Virus record (IMG/VR): IMGVR_UViG_3300042478_001796
Span: 1 to 21,305 of that record
DNA: 21,305 bases
Strand: one strand, 5' to 3'
DNA from: a virus
Made by a program: the position numbers and the translations under genes. The notes under the pieces were generated by a model. That model was given only the letters and a program-made list of their open reading frames with translations. It ran no database searches and was not told where the DNA came from. The first letter of the stretch is position 1, and each line of letters starts with the position of its first letter. This document shows, one piece after another, positions 1 through 8,578 of this stretch.

Positions 1-1
1 G

Positions 2-271
2 GAGCTTGCCGAGTATCGGGCGTGGGAGGCCAAGCAACCGAAGATCCGCTTCCAGCCGGGGACCGACATGCTTGGAATCGCCCCTTCGACTGTTGTGTTT
101 CAGGGGTCGGCGCCCGTTCCGCAGCAGGCGCCACAACCGATCATTGTCGCTCCGTCTGGAAGTGGAGTTACAACGGCAGGACAAGTGGGAGGGACAACAG
201 TTGTCTCAACCTTTGGAGGCAACGCGGCCCCCATTTACACGCCGCCGGCCTACGGCTACTATGGCTACTGA
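2..271 (+). CDS. C-terminal end of an unknown plus-strand protein (partial)
   Basis: This frame is open from the window edge to a TGA stop and gives 89 residues, so it is the tail of a longer gene starting outside the window. An ATG at base 68 could be an internal start, but the frame upstream of it stays open with sensible codons, so a partial gene is preferred. The first part is charged (ELAEYRAWEAKQPKIRF). The rest is low complexity, rich in Pro, Gln, Gly, Val and Thr, and ends in an aromatic tail (YGYYGY). No domain is recognised. It runs opposite to every other gene here and converges on the late operon, with a terminator just after it. It may belong to a different phage module. Function unknown. 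Confidence 0.6.
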   Translation, partial: ELAEYRAWEAKQPKIRFQPGTDMLGIAPSTVVFQGSAPVPQQAPQPIIVAPSGSGVTTAGQVGGTTVVSTFGGNAAPIYTPPAYGYYGY

Positions 272-326
272 CTTTGTCCGAAGTGTGTCTCCTAACCACT
301 AGGACGAGTCCCGCGAGTGCGGGGCT

Positions 327-361
327 GGGCCGCTCTGGGAAACCGGGGCGGCCCTAATTTT
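327..361 (+). terminator. Intrinsic terminator of the plus-strand gene
   Basis: Bases 327-338 and 343-354 form a 12-bp stem closed by a GAAA tetraloop, then TAATTTT. All 12 positions pair in the plus-strand RNA if two G-U wobbles are allowed. In the minus-strand RNA those two become C-A mismatches and no U-run follows, so the element should act mainly on rightward transcripts. A smaller 5-bp hairpin (310-314 with 319-323) precedes it. The 3' arm and tail overlap the stop codon (354-356) of the convergent giant gene. Confidence 0.85.
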
Positions 362-3300
362 GTGGCGCGGGGACGGTCTCAGGGAGGAACGACTGCGGCT
401 GCATGCCGGTCGGCATCTGCTGGCCGATGCCCATGATGAACTGACCATAAAGCGAGCGCTGTGCGGGCGTGAGATTGCCAACGCTATGGCCAAACAGTCC
501 GGCCTTCACGGCGGCGTTCACGTCCTTCACGTCTTTGACAAAGAGATCCACCTTCGTTTGGTCGGGAACCGAAGCGTATTGCGGCAGGGCCAGCCTATTG
601 TAATAGATCCCCATGGTCATGTTGCCGAGGTAGTAGCGGTAGGCCGCCATCTGCTCGTTGGTCAGCTCGATCTGCTGCCCATTGATCGCCACCTTATTGC
701 TCTTGATCTTGGTCGGCAGCATCTTCGTCTCGCCGGTCACGGACATGATGCGCTCCAGCTCTTGGAAGGCGGGGTCGCCCTTGTATTTCGTGAAGCGGGC
801 GGGGTTGATGAAGACATTGAAGAACGAGTTGCCACCGTATCCGTAGCGCTCGACCGCTTGCCCGAGGATGTCGTAGCGCGGGGGAAAGCTGGTTGAGACA
901 CCGGGGAGTTGTGACCCGATGTTCATAAACATCCGCTTCATGTCTGCCGTTAGCGTCGGGCCGGTGGCGCTGCGAAATTCTCGCTCATAGTTGTCTCTGT
1001 ATTGGGCATACTGCCTGACAATCTGCGGGACAAACATGGATGGCATGCCGAGTCCCGTATCGTAGATGGCCGAAATCGGCTCGCCGCTGTTTGCCCACTC
1101 GCGGTTAAAGGCCGCGAAACCTTGAAGAAGCGGCTCCTCCTTGAGCGACTTGGCCCCCGCCAGCATGCTTATGGCCAACCATCCGGCACGCTCTCCAACT
1201 CTGCCGCCCTTAGTTGCCTCGCGCTGCGAGGCGTCTTGCTGCTTTCCGTATTCGGCTCCGGCCGCCACCACAATGGACATCGGCTGCGCCCAGCTATAGT
1301 CCATAAGCGTGTCGCCATCGACGGGAGGATACGGATTGCTCCAGTCTCCAGTGAGAAGGCGCCTGCGGAGTTGTGTCAGGTTTACTTGATACGACCCGAG
1401 GCCCGACGCCTTGCGCATCTGCTCCAACTTCTCATCCTCTTCGCGGCTCGCCGTTATGATGCCCATCTTGTAGAGGTAGAGGCCAGTCATCCACGCTCCG
1501 CTGCCAATTAGGGCTTGGGAAAATTCACGGTTAAATGCTTGCCGGTCGAACTTGCCAGTCTGAGCCATGCCGTTGGCGTAAAGGACCCCCCTCATTCCGC
1601 GATAGCTGGCCTGAATAAATCCAAGCGGCGACCAGTCAACAAATCCGCGCTGCACGATGGCCCCCGGCACTTGGGCGAACGGCACAATAGCCGTGCCAAG
1701 TCCGAACTCTTTGTTGCGGTTCAGCGTTCGCCGAAGATCAGCAATAAGTTTGCTGGTGAAATTCGGGTTCTGGTAGATGGCATACATGGCGTCCGCCTGC
1801 GCCGTCTCGACCATCTCGGGAGTGGGTTGGCCGGTCCATTCGCCGTTCTTCTTGGCGGCGGCCTCCATCTGTGCCAAGCGAACCTTGTATTCTGCCATCC
1901 AAAAGGCGCGATCAGCAGCCCCGAGGGCGACAGACAGCGTGGACTCCAACATCTGCATGGCACGACCACTGAACAGTTGACGATTTACATCCTTCACATC
2001 GCCAAACTCATACTTGTTTTGCGTGGTTAGCTTGGACATGACGCGCAAGTGGCTAAGTCCGGCCATGAACTCATTCTTCCGCTCGCTCGGGGACTTGGCC
2101 TCGTTTTGTTTTGCCGCCCACTTCCATCCTTTGACGAAATCCTTGGCTGGCGTAATCATGGCCGAGATGCGCTTGCCGCCCGATGCGGCATAGACCAATC
2201 CGGCGCCAGCGCCAATGACGGCTCCCGCTGTCGTGCCGATAACCGGAACGATGGAGCCAATGGCGGCGCCTGTTGCTGCGCCGGCCGCCGTCCGTCCAGC
2301 CGCACCCATTAGGCCAACGCCCGATGCACTGGTGCGCTTGCCGCCGCTGAACAATCCAAAGGCAGGGTCAGCAACCATGTTTATGACGGCGTCCCGCCCG
2401 ATGTTGGCGACAAGCTGGATCGTGTTGCCGCCAATGTTTCTGATCCACGTCTTGGGGGCGAACAGCATGGAGAGGTAAGCTACGGCGCGCGTCTGCGCCC
2501 AGATGTCTTGCGGCACAATGCTCATGGCCCGCTCATACATCTTGGCGGTTAGCACTGTCTTCACGTCTTCGTCCGTGGTCGCTTGGATCTGTTCGCGGTA
2601 GCTGTTTAATTCCGCCGCCAACTCCGGGGTCATGGCGGGGACGCCATAGATTGCCGCCACGCGGGACAGGTATTGCGAGTCGGTTAGGTTGCCCGCTTTC
2701 AGGTCGGCTTGCAGTTGGTTGAATGTCTTTAGGGCCTCGCCCGTGGCCGGTTTTCGGGGGGCAATAAGCTGCGCGCGGACTTGGTCGAGGGCCTTGTAAA
2801 ATTGGTTGGCTACGGAGGAAGCAATGGATTCCGCCTCTCCCTTGGAAAGTCCGGCTTCTTGCAGGATCTTGGCGATCTGTGGCTTGGCCGCTTCTTTCAC
2901 GCTTGGGCCGGTCAACACGTCGCGGATGGCCACCATGACCTGTTCGCCCTGCTGCACGGATTCAACGCGCCGACTAATCCTTAGACCGATGCGCTCGCCG
3001 CCGAACTGCCCTTCTTTTAAGACAGAGTTGGCAATGTCGGTCTTGGCTTGAGCCACCGTTGCACCAATTTGATCCACCACGGACTGTGCTTTCTTCAATG
3101 CCTCTTGCCGCTCGGGCGGCAGGGTGTTGATGTAGTCCTCGATCATGCGGTTGGCATACATGACGATGCCTTCCGGCGTCATCATGCCGATGATCTTGAG
3201 GTGGGCGATGGCGGCGCCCATGGTCTGGCCCTTGCGGCTTACCACCTTTAGCACCGTAGCCTGACCGTTGTAGTCCTGCATGGCGCCGAGGCGGCCGGCC

Positions 3301-5168
3301 AATTCCACGGCGATGGAAATTTCCACCGGCGTCATGGCGCGGCGGTCATCGGTCAACGCAATTTCCGCCATGAGCTGACGAGCGGCATCCAGCCCGTAGT
3401 CATTGATCCAAGCCTTGGCGGCATCAATGGAGTCCTTAAACCTCTGCACATCATAGACGCTGCCCATGAGGCTTTGCGTCTGCTCGGGGACGTTGGGCAT
3501 CTCGCTCGCCCTCTCCTCAAATTGGCGGGGACGTTGCTCGGGATTCGTGTTGGCTGGGGCAGGGGATGGCGGCGGCGGGACTGATCCTTGTGCTGGCTGC
3601 GACTGCACGGGCTGCGCTGCTGGCGCCGGCTGCGGCACCGCCGTCGCGGGGGCGGGTCCGCCAGCGGCGGCATTGGCGGCAATGTTTTGCTGCGTGGCCC
3701 GAGCCATGTTCGGCGCGCGACCCATCGGCCGTGCGGGAATAGAAATTGTTTGGCCGCCCAGCTCTACGTTGACATCGCCGGCCCGAAGCTGCTCCTCGGG
3801 GATGATAGCGGCGTTGCCCAGCGGGAGTTCTCGGGCGCGCTCAAGCCTTGTGCCCACCGCAATGTCAACGCCGCCCATGACGGAGTCGGCCGCCGTCTCG
3901 GCAATGATGCTTCGACCGCTGGTGATCTGTCCGTCTTGCGCGATCTGTTTGCTGGCCTCTCCCGCTCCACCCATGAACGACTGAACCGCCGTCTCTACGG
4001 CGCCAGCGGTCAACCGCCCGAGCATCTTGGTGCCTTGCCGGCCAAGCAATTTGCCGGCGATCAAAGCGCTGCCCACATCAAAGGTGGCGACGGGCACGGC
4101 TCCCTTCTCGGCAAACTCCCGAGCCAAGGCCATGCGCTCGGGGTTTTGTAGTCCTTCGGTCAGTGCCTGCGGGTCACTGATGTCGATGCCCGCGCGCTGA
4201 AAAGAATCCAAGATGCCGCTGCTCATTTCCATCGAGTAGCTGGCCAACCCCACGGCATTGGCGTATCCCGCCCTTGCGCCAAGCAGCGCCCCCTTAGGGC
4301 CACCGACAAGGGCGCCCGCACCCGTCCACAAGACCGCCGGGGCCACGCCTTTGTTAAGCATCTGGCGAGTAAAGCCAGCCATGGTCTCGCCGATCAGCTC
4401 GCCAAAAACTCCGACCGGATTGTAGCTGAACGCCTTCCAGCTTTCCAACGGCGGGCGGTTGTCGTCCATCGTAATGGAGTAAGCCTGCGACGGTGGCAGC
4501 TTTTGGATTTCTTGCTGGTAAGCAATGACGGCCTCGGGGTTGGGTTGCTCTGCATCCATCTCCATAGCCATGCCAGCGCTGGCCCACCCACGTTGAAAGG
4601 CGTTCCATGTGCTGGCGATGTTGTTGCCACGGATGAGGTTGAGGGCGGGGGCGCCTTCGGGATCTGTGCCCTCATCTGGAGCAAGGAGAAAACTGTCCGC
4701 GCTCATTTGCTGCGGAGAGAACGTGGGGTCGCTTCCTGACGTTCCGCCGCCACCGCCGCCGCCGCCGCTGCTTCCCCCCGATCCAACCCCTGATGGGGGA
4801 AGAGTGCTTTCGGAAAGGAAATCGTCAGCAGAAGGAACGGGATCGCTGCCGGGAAGGGGCTGTTGCTGGGCGTTAAGAAAGTCTTCGGCCGCGCTTGCAC
4901 TTGTCGCCTCGTCTTCTTCTGTCCATGGGGGCAGATCGCTTGGCGCGGCATTCCCGGCCACCGGATCAACCGATGTTGCCGCTGGCCGATTGCTGGCTAT
5001 CGGAGGAAGCGGGGCATCCTCTCGCTCTGGCGCAATATCGAGTTGTGTCTCTGGCAGCGACTTGTCCCACTGGGATCTGTCGTTGAGAATTGCCCGCTGT
5101 TCCCGCTCGTAGGCGGCTGCGTCTTGGTCTGATAGGCCAAGAAACCGATCTGCCTCCGATACGGCCAT
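354..5168 (-). CDS. Giant virion/ejection-type protein, 1604 aa
   Basis: This is the largest gene in the window and the last of the leftward operon; its ATG overlaps the upstream stop (TAATG). The N-terminal ~250 residues are low complexity and acidic, with a Gly-rich tract near residues 129-143. Gly/Ala-rich, membrane-prone segments lie near 273-306, 366-400 and most clearly 950-1000. A Pro/Gln/Ala linker spans about 497-560, followed by a long helical region (about 565-850). Near residue 900 is FAPKTWIRNIGGN, a motif I associate with very large polyvalent phage and mobile-element proteins. The C-terminus (KYKGDPAFQELERIM, then INGQQIELTNEQMAAYRYY) resembles the ends of large podovirus internal proteins. 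I see no lytic transglycosylase motif of the T7 gp16 type. Inferred role: packaged with the DNA and ejected to form part of the entry channel. Confidence 0.7.
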   Translation of the reverse strand: MAVSEADRFLGLSDQDAAAYEREQRAILNDRSQWDKSLPETQLDIAPEREDAPLPPIASNRPAATSVDPVAGNAAPSDLPPWTEEDEATSASAAEDFLNAQQQPLPGSDPVPSADDFLSESTLPPSGVGSGGSSGGGGGGGGTSGSDPTFSPQQMSADSFLLAPDEGTDPEGAPALNLIRGNNIASTWNAFQRGWASAGMAMEMDAEQPNPEAVIAYQQEIQKLPPSQAYSITMDDNRPPLESWKAFSYNPVGVFGELIGETMAGFTRQMLNKGVAPAVLWTGAGALVGGPKGALLGARAGYANAVGLASYSMEMSSGILDSFQRAGIDISDPQALTEGLQNPERMALAREFAEKGAVPVATFDVGSALIAGKLLGRQGTKMLGRLTAGAVETAVQSFMGGAGEASKQIAQDGQITSGRSIIAETAADSVMGGVDIAVGTRLERARELPLGNAAIIPEEQLRAGDVNVELGGQTISIPARPMGRAPNMARATQQNIAANAAAGGPAPATAVPQPAPAAQPVQSQPAQGSVPPPPSPAPANTNPEQRPRQFEERASEMPNVPEQTQSLMGSVYDVQRFKDSIDAAKAWINDYGLDAARQLMAEIALTDDRRAMTPVEISIAVELAGRLGAMQDYNGQATVLKVVSRKGQTMGAAIAHLKIIGMMTPEGIVMYANRMIEDYINTLPPERQEALKKAQSVVDQIGATVAQAKTDIANSVLKEGQFGGERIGLRISRRVESVQQGEQVMVAIRDVLTGPSVKEAAKPQIAKILQEAGLSKGEAESIASSVANQFYKALDQVRAQLIAPRKPATGEALKTFNQLQADLKAGNLTDSQYLSRVAAIYGVPAMTPELAAELNSYREQIQATTDEDVKTVLTAKMYERAMSIVPQDIWAQTRAVAYLSMLFAPKTWIRNIGGNTIQLVANIGRDAVINMVADPAFGLFSGGKRTSASGVGLMGAAGRTAAGAATGAAIGSIVPVIGTTAGAVIGAGAGLVYAASGGKRISAMITPAKDFVKGWKWAAKQNEAKSPSERKNEFMAGLSHLRVMSKLTTQNKYEFGDVKDVNRQLFSGRAMQMLESTLSVALGAADRAFWMAEYKVRLAQMEAAAKKNGEWTGQPTPEMVETAQADAMYAIYQNPNFTSKLIADLRRTLNRNKEFGLGTAIVPFAQVPGAIVQRGFVDWSPLGFIQASYRGMRGVLYANGMAQTGKFDRQAFNREFSQALIGSGAWMTGLYLYKMGIITASREEDEKLEQMRKASGLGSYQVNLTQLRRRLLTGDWSNPYPPVDGDTLMDYSWAQPMSIVVAAGAEYGKQQDASQREATKGGRVGERAGWLAISMLAGAKSLKEEPLLQGFAAFNREWANSGEPISAIYDTGLGMPSMFVPQIVRQYAQYRDNYEREFRSATGPTLTADMKRMFMNIGSQLPGVSTSFPPRYDILGQAVERYGYGGNSFFNVFINPARFTKYKGDPAFQELERIMSVTGETKMLPTKIKSNKVAINGQQIELTNEQMAAYRYYLGNMTMGIYYNRLALPQYASVPDQTKVDLFVKDVKDVNAAVKAGLFGHSVGNLTPAQRSLYGQFIMGIGQQMPTGMQPQSFLPETVPAPQN

Positions 5169-5806
5169 TACTTCATGCCCCAGTGCAGAAGCGCACTCTT
5201 GGCTTCGTCGTGATTGATTTGATTTTTCATAAACGCTTCACGCACTTGATACGGGCTGGAGAATGTCATGGCCGCGCCGGCGCTGTTGGTCATGGTGAGC
5301 GGTTGCTGCACCTGTGGTGCGGGCGCCGCTGGCGCTGCTTGTCCCTGCTGCGCCGCTGCGGCGGCGCGTGCGGCATCGTTGTTCATGCCAACCGTGGGCT
5401 GCACACCCATACCCCATCCTCCACCGGACGCAACGTAGCCCTTGTAGGGTTCAAGGCTCTGCGGGTTGACAACAGGAACAGCGTTGGTTGGATTTACCAT
5501 ACTGACAATGCCCTGTGTGGTGTTTTGGATTTTGGGTTCAATGACCTGCGGTTCGCCGTTGGGCTTGATAAGAACGTCAATCGAGCGCCCCTCTTGATTT
5601 GTGAGGGATAAGTATTGCGGTGGCGCCTTGGGTCCAGAGGCAATGGCTTGCATCCGAAGCTCGTTAAATTTATTGGCCTGTTTTTCAACGAACTTATACT
5701 GAGGGGAATCAAGCTCCATGCGCGTTCCTGCTGGAATTTGCATTACCTCGCGGCCAAAACGGATCACGTCATAGACCATCGGGTTGTTGGTTTGTTGTGG
5801 TGGCAT
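5168..5806 (-). CDS. Unknown protein of the ejection block, 212 aa
   Basis: The gene lies between two putative internal virion genes, and its stop overlaps the start of the giant gene, so the two are probably translated together. The first ~100 residues look folded and mixed (VYDVIRFGREVMQIPAG; SLTNQEGRSIDVLIKPNGEP). A Gly/Ala/Pro/Gln-rich linker follows (about 125-170), then a short C-terminal helical segment (SSPYQVREAFMKNQINHDEA). There is no clear Shine-Dalgarno; the start follows an AT-rich stretch directly after the upstream stop. No family is recognised. The linker separating two small domains suits a structural or chaperone-like partner of the 1604-residue protein, but this rests on position only. 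Confidence 0.75.
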   Translation of the reverse strand: MPPQQTNNPMVYDVIRFGREVMQIPAGTRMELDSPQYKFVEKQANKFNELRMQAIASGPKAPPQYLSLTNQEGRSIDVLIKPNGEPQVIEPKIQNTTQGIVSMVNPTNAVPVVNPQSLEPYKGYVASGGGWGMGVQPTVGMNNDAARAAAAAQQGQAAPAAPAPQVQQPLTMTNSAGAAMTFSSPYQVREAFMKNQINHDEAKSALLHWGMK

Positions 5807-5810
5807 ATTA

Positions 5811-6242
5811 TTAAAATTCTACAAACGGTTTCGCGGCGGTTGCCGGCATCGCCATCTGCCAGTTGCCCGCCCCATCAAAGAACCCGCTGCGACCGGCGAG
5901 CATCGACTTGCGGCCAAAGTCTAGCTCTGCCAGATACGGGGCGATGTAAGCGTTGGCCGAGGCAAAGTCCTTTTTCTGAACAAAGTCCTGAACGGTAGCG
6001 TTAAGCTCCGGCGACAGCATGTTCTTGCTGGTGAGAAAGTTATACATTCCCTCAAAGGTGCGCTTCTGGTTTTTGTTTTCCTTGGAAGACTCTCCGTAGA
6101 TTCCGCCGATAGTAGCCAAGGCCCCGCCGATATTGTTGCCAAGCTGGTTATACATATTGGCCTGCGTGTTGGCTGATGCGATCTGGCCGGCTGCGGTGAT
6201 CTCGCCGCTGCGGTCAGCGACTTGCGGTGAATAGCTAAACAT
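5811..6242 (-). CDS. Small putative internal virion protein, 143 aa
   Basis: The start is well supported by a GAAGGAGA Shine-Dalgarno eight bases upstream. The N-terminal ~50 residues are rich in Ala, Gly, Asn and Gln with a glycine-spaced hydrophobic stretch (NIGGALATIGGIYG), which could pack as a helix or touch membrane. A charged Lys/Asn/Glu linker follows (ESSKENKNQKRT), then a helical C-terminal half containing NFLTSKNMLSPELNATVQDF. No known domain is recognised. Composition, size and position among probable ejection proteins suggest a small internal head protein, comparable in place (not in proven homology) to the small core protein of T7-like phages. Confidence 0.75.
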   Translation of the reverse strand: MFSYSPQVADRSGEITAAGQIASANTQANMYNQLGNNIGGALATIGGIYGESSKENKNQKRTFEGMYNFLTSKNMLSPELNATVQDFVQKKDFASANAYIAPYLAELDFGRKSMLAGRSGFFDGAGNWQMAMPATAAKPFVEF

Positions 6243-6250
6243 AGTTTTGT

Positions 6251-6258
6251 TCTCCTTC
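6251..6258 (-). promoter_or_regulatory. Strong Shine-Dalgarno (GAAGGAGA) for the 143-aa gene
   Basis: On the minus strand GAAGGAGA ends eight bases before the ATG at 6242. It is the longest anti-16S match noticed in the window and stands out because most genes here start with little or no such signal. It suggests independent, efficient initiation just after the PP-loop enzyme gene. Confidence 0.75.
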
Positions 6259-6269
6259 TCTTTTGGTGG

Positions 6270-7148
6270 TTAAGCCGCCACGCGGCCGTCGATGATTCGT
6301 GTTATTGGCCGGCCGGACACGTCCTGCGAACGATGCTCAAAGCCCTGCGCTGAGTTGGCGTGATCCTCGTAGGGAAGATGCGCCGAGATGTTGTTGACTT
6401 GCGCGTTCAGCTTGGGGCACCAGACCGTGTCGGTCTCGGCGCGACTGATGCAGCGCGTGCAGACATGCGGGTAGTCGGCGTTGCGCGACTTGTCGGCGAG
6501 ATGGCTCCAAGATCCGGTGTCGTCCCGGCCGTAGCGTGTCTCATCATTCGGGATGCCCTCTGCCTCCAGGTATCGCCAGACATCCTCATCGCTCCAGTCC
6601 CGCATGAGGTAGAGCTGCGTTGGTGCGTCAGGGATGCGTTGAGCGTCAACAGACAAGGGGAGCAGCCCCTTGATCGGGTCAACGTCTGCTGACTTCTGGC
6701 CATGAAAGCAGGCGTCCCAAGGCCAAGCAAAGGCGCCCAAGGGACGTTGCAAGGCGTCCAGCCCGCAGCGCCATGGCTTGCCATCGACTGGGGGCTGCGA
6801 GCCTATTGAGATGATGAGCGCCGTCTGCTGCCCCCATTGCTGATACTTTAGAAAGTCAATCTGATGCTTGCCGTCCGGCGATGTCCCGTCAGTCAGGGCG
6901 ACTCGGCTGGGCGGGTAGTCATGCACGTCGAGATCCCATGCACGGGTCAGTGCGTCCGCCAGTTCATAGCGGTCACGGAACCAAGGGTCGCGGTATTGCA
7001 CGCATGGCAGCTTCACGCCGACCTTGTGCAGCAGAATATGCAGCATGGCGTTGCTGTCCTTGCCGCCGCTCCATAGCACGCACGGGGCGCTGAACTCATT
7101 GAGCCAGCGTTCCGCCTTGCGGCAAGTGTCTGCGACAAGTTTGTCCAT
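6270..7148 (-). CDS. PAPS-reductase-family PP-loop enzyme, 292 aa
   Basis: The nucleotide-binding PP-loop SGGKDS lies at residues 27-32, in LWSGGKDSNAMLHILLHKVG, the signature of the PAPS-reductase/ATP-pyrophosphatase superfamily. Other family-like features are WRCGLDALQRPLG (Cys128), a CFHGQKSAD segment near 147-154, MRDWSDEDVWRYLEAEGIP around 182-200, and a CxxC pair (Cys230, Cys233) followed by Cys244 that could bind zinc or an iron-sulfur cluster. The C-terminal ECGxH motif of true CysH is absent, so sulfate assimilation is doubtful; nucleic-acid sulfur modification (DndC-like) or another adenylation-dependent reaction is possible. An upstream ATG at 7199 would overlap the previous gene by 50 bases; the start at 7148, just after that gene's stop, is preferred. 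An enzyme gene inside a structural block is odd. Confidence 0.88.
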   Translation of the reverse strand: MDKLVADTCRKAERWLNEFSAPCVLWSGGKDSNAMLHILLHKVGVKLPCVQYRDPWFRDRYELADALTRAWDLDVHDYPPSRVALTDGTSPDGKHQIDFLKYQQWGQQTALIISIGSQPPVDGKPWRCGLDALQRPLGAFAWPWDACFHGQKSADVDPIKGLLPLSVDAQRIPDAPTQLYLMRDWSDEDVWRYLEAEGIPNDETRYGRDDTGSWSHLADKSRNADYPHVCTRCISRAETDTVWCPKLNAQVNNISAHLPYEDHANSAQGFEHRSQDVSGRPITRIIDGRVAA

Positions 7149-7149
7149 A

Positions 7150-8574
7150 TTAGAGTGCCAACCCGACTCCGGTGAGGGCACCGCCGCCGATCCCGCCAAA
7201 CATCCCCATCATGCCCGACTGCCCCATGGCCCCTGCCTGCATATTCGCCGCCTGCACCGCCGCATTGTTGTTCTGCCAAGAATTGTAGAGCGATCCCTGT
7301 AGGTTTTGGTTAAAGCTCGCCACATTCCCGCTCGCCGTGAGCGCATTGCCAAACGTCTGACCGATGGACTGCATCCCTTGGCCAGTGTTCGCCATTCCAA
7401 CTTGGAACGCCGGACCAGTCGCCCGCGCATACGGATCGAGGTCGGCGAATCCGCCGGCCAGTCCGAGGCGCCGCTGACGGCGGGCGAGGTCGAGCTGGTT
7501 GGCGCCGAGCGCCAGATTCATCCGGCGGTCTTCGGCCGCGTTGAAGGCATCGCGTCCAGCCATCATAAATCCGCGATTCTGCGCGAGTTGCTGCTGGTTC
7601 GCCGCTTGGTTGGCCATCTGCGCCCGCATGAGCATGTCGCCGAGGGATTGATCGCGCTGCTGGTTGGACATTTGCGCCTGCATGCTGGTTGCTTGGTTGA
7701 GGCGCTGCGCGTCCATCGCCGCCGCTTGGTCTGCGATTGATAGCTGCCCAGCCATTCTTTGATTGGCCTGCTGCGCCACAAGACGGTTTCCGACGTTTTG
7801 AAATTGCCGCTCCACATCTTGTCCCTGCACAGCACTGGCGAAGGCATTGTCCTCGTCGCGTCGAGCGCGGGCAAAGCGGTCGCGGTTAAGCATCTCCGCA
7901 GCCAGTCCGGCGCTGCCTGTAGCCATGCCGCGTGCGGCCATACCGGCGCGGGCAGCTTGCGTTGCATCGCGGGACGCCTCGGCTGAAAGCCTGCCGCCGC
8001 TCTGCGCACGCTCCATGGCTTGCGACATGAGAGCGCCGCCAAGAGATCCGGCAGCAACGTCCTGCGAGCCAACATCTGCCACACGGTCGGCCCTAACTCC
8101 AGAAACACTCGGCGCCCCGATCTCACGGATACCGCTCGGTCCACCGACCTGATCGGCTCGTTGGCCCATCGCCATCATGCTTTGTCCAAGGATCTGCCGG
8201 TCGGCCAGCGTGGGGCCGGAGGCAAACTGGTTGGCCGACCGCCGCTGAATCGCATCCTCCAGCGCAGAGGATCGTGACGCAGCGTTCAGCTCGTCGCTGA
8301 TGACGTTGCGGGCGGTGCCGAGGTATTGGTTGTCCATGCCCCGCGCCAGCTCGTTGACCGTTCCAAACTGCAACCCAACCATCGTCGGGTAAAGCCGCTG
8401 AAGCTGCGCCTCCTGTTCGCGCATCGTGGCGATGGCGCTGCGCGTGGCAGCGTTATACATCGCGTCGTAGTCAATCGGTTGTGGCGCTGCCGGTTGCGGC
8501 ACGTTGTAGGTGATGCTGCTTCCGCCACCACCGCCACCGAAAATGCTTGAAACTGCTCTTCCTACGCCTCCCAT
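7150..8574 (-). CDS. Ala/Gln/Arg-rich internal virion (ejection) protein, 474 aa
   Basis: The start has AAGGAG eight bases upstream. The protein begins with a Gly-rich segment (residues 13-18 are all Gly) and continues as a long, mostly helical protein with few aromatics, very rich in Ala, Gln, Met, Asn and Arg; residues about 190-370 look like extended amphipathic or coiled-coil helix. The segment AAEMLNRDRFARARRDEDN is of a type I recall from podovirus internal virion proteins. The C-terminal ~30 residues are Gly/Met/Ala-rich and hydrophobic, suggesting membrane contact. Likely packaged in the head and ejected with the DNA; inferred from composition and position. It comes right after fibre genes and before the PP-loop gene. 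Confidence 0.72.
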   Translation of the reverse strand: MGGVGRAVSSIFGGGGGGSSITYNVPQPAAPQPIDYDAMYNAATRSAIATMREQEAQLQRLYPTMVGLQFGTVNELARGMDNQYLGTARNVISDELNAASRSSALEDAIQRRSANQFASGPTLADRQILGQSMMAMGQRADQVGGPSGIREIGAPSVSGVRADRVADVGSQDVAAGSLGGALMSQAMERAQSGGRLSAEASRDATQAARAGMAARGMATGSAGLAAEMLNRDRFARARRDEDNAFASAVQGQDVERQFQNVGNRLVAQQANQRMAGQLSIADQAAAMDAQRLNQATSMQAQMSNQQRDQSLGDMLMRAQMANQAANQQQLAQNRGFMMAGRDAFNAAEDRRMNLALGANQLDLARRQRRLGLAGGFADLDPYARATGPAFQVGMANTGQGMQSIGQTFGNALTASGNVASFNQNLQGSLYNSWQNNNAAVQAANMQAGAMGQSGMMGMFGGIGGGALTGVGLAL

Positions 8575-8578
8575 AATT

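Noticed and set aside
310-323. 5-bp hairpin before the main terminator
   Set aside because: Too small and without a U-run to be a terminator alone; mentioned only as part of the terminator region.
360-5112. Several plus-strand frames opposite the giant gene
   Set aside because: Overlapping shadows with Arg/His-rich translations; one continuous 1604-codon minus frame explains the region.
7149-7199. Upstream start for the PP-loop enzyme
   Set aside because: Would overlap the 474-aa gene by 50 bases; the ATG at 7148 follows that stop directly, as at other junctions here.
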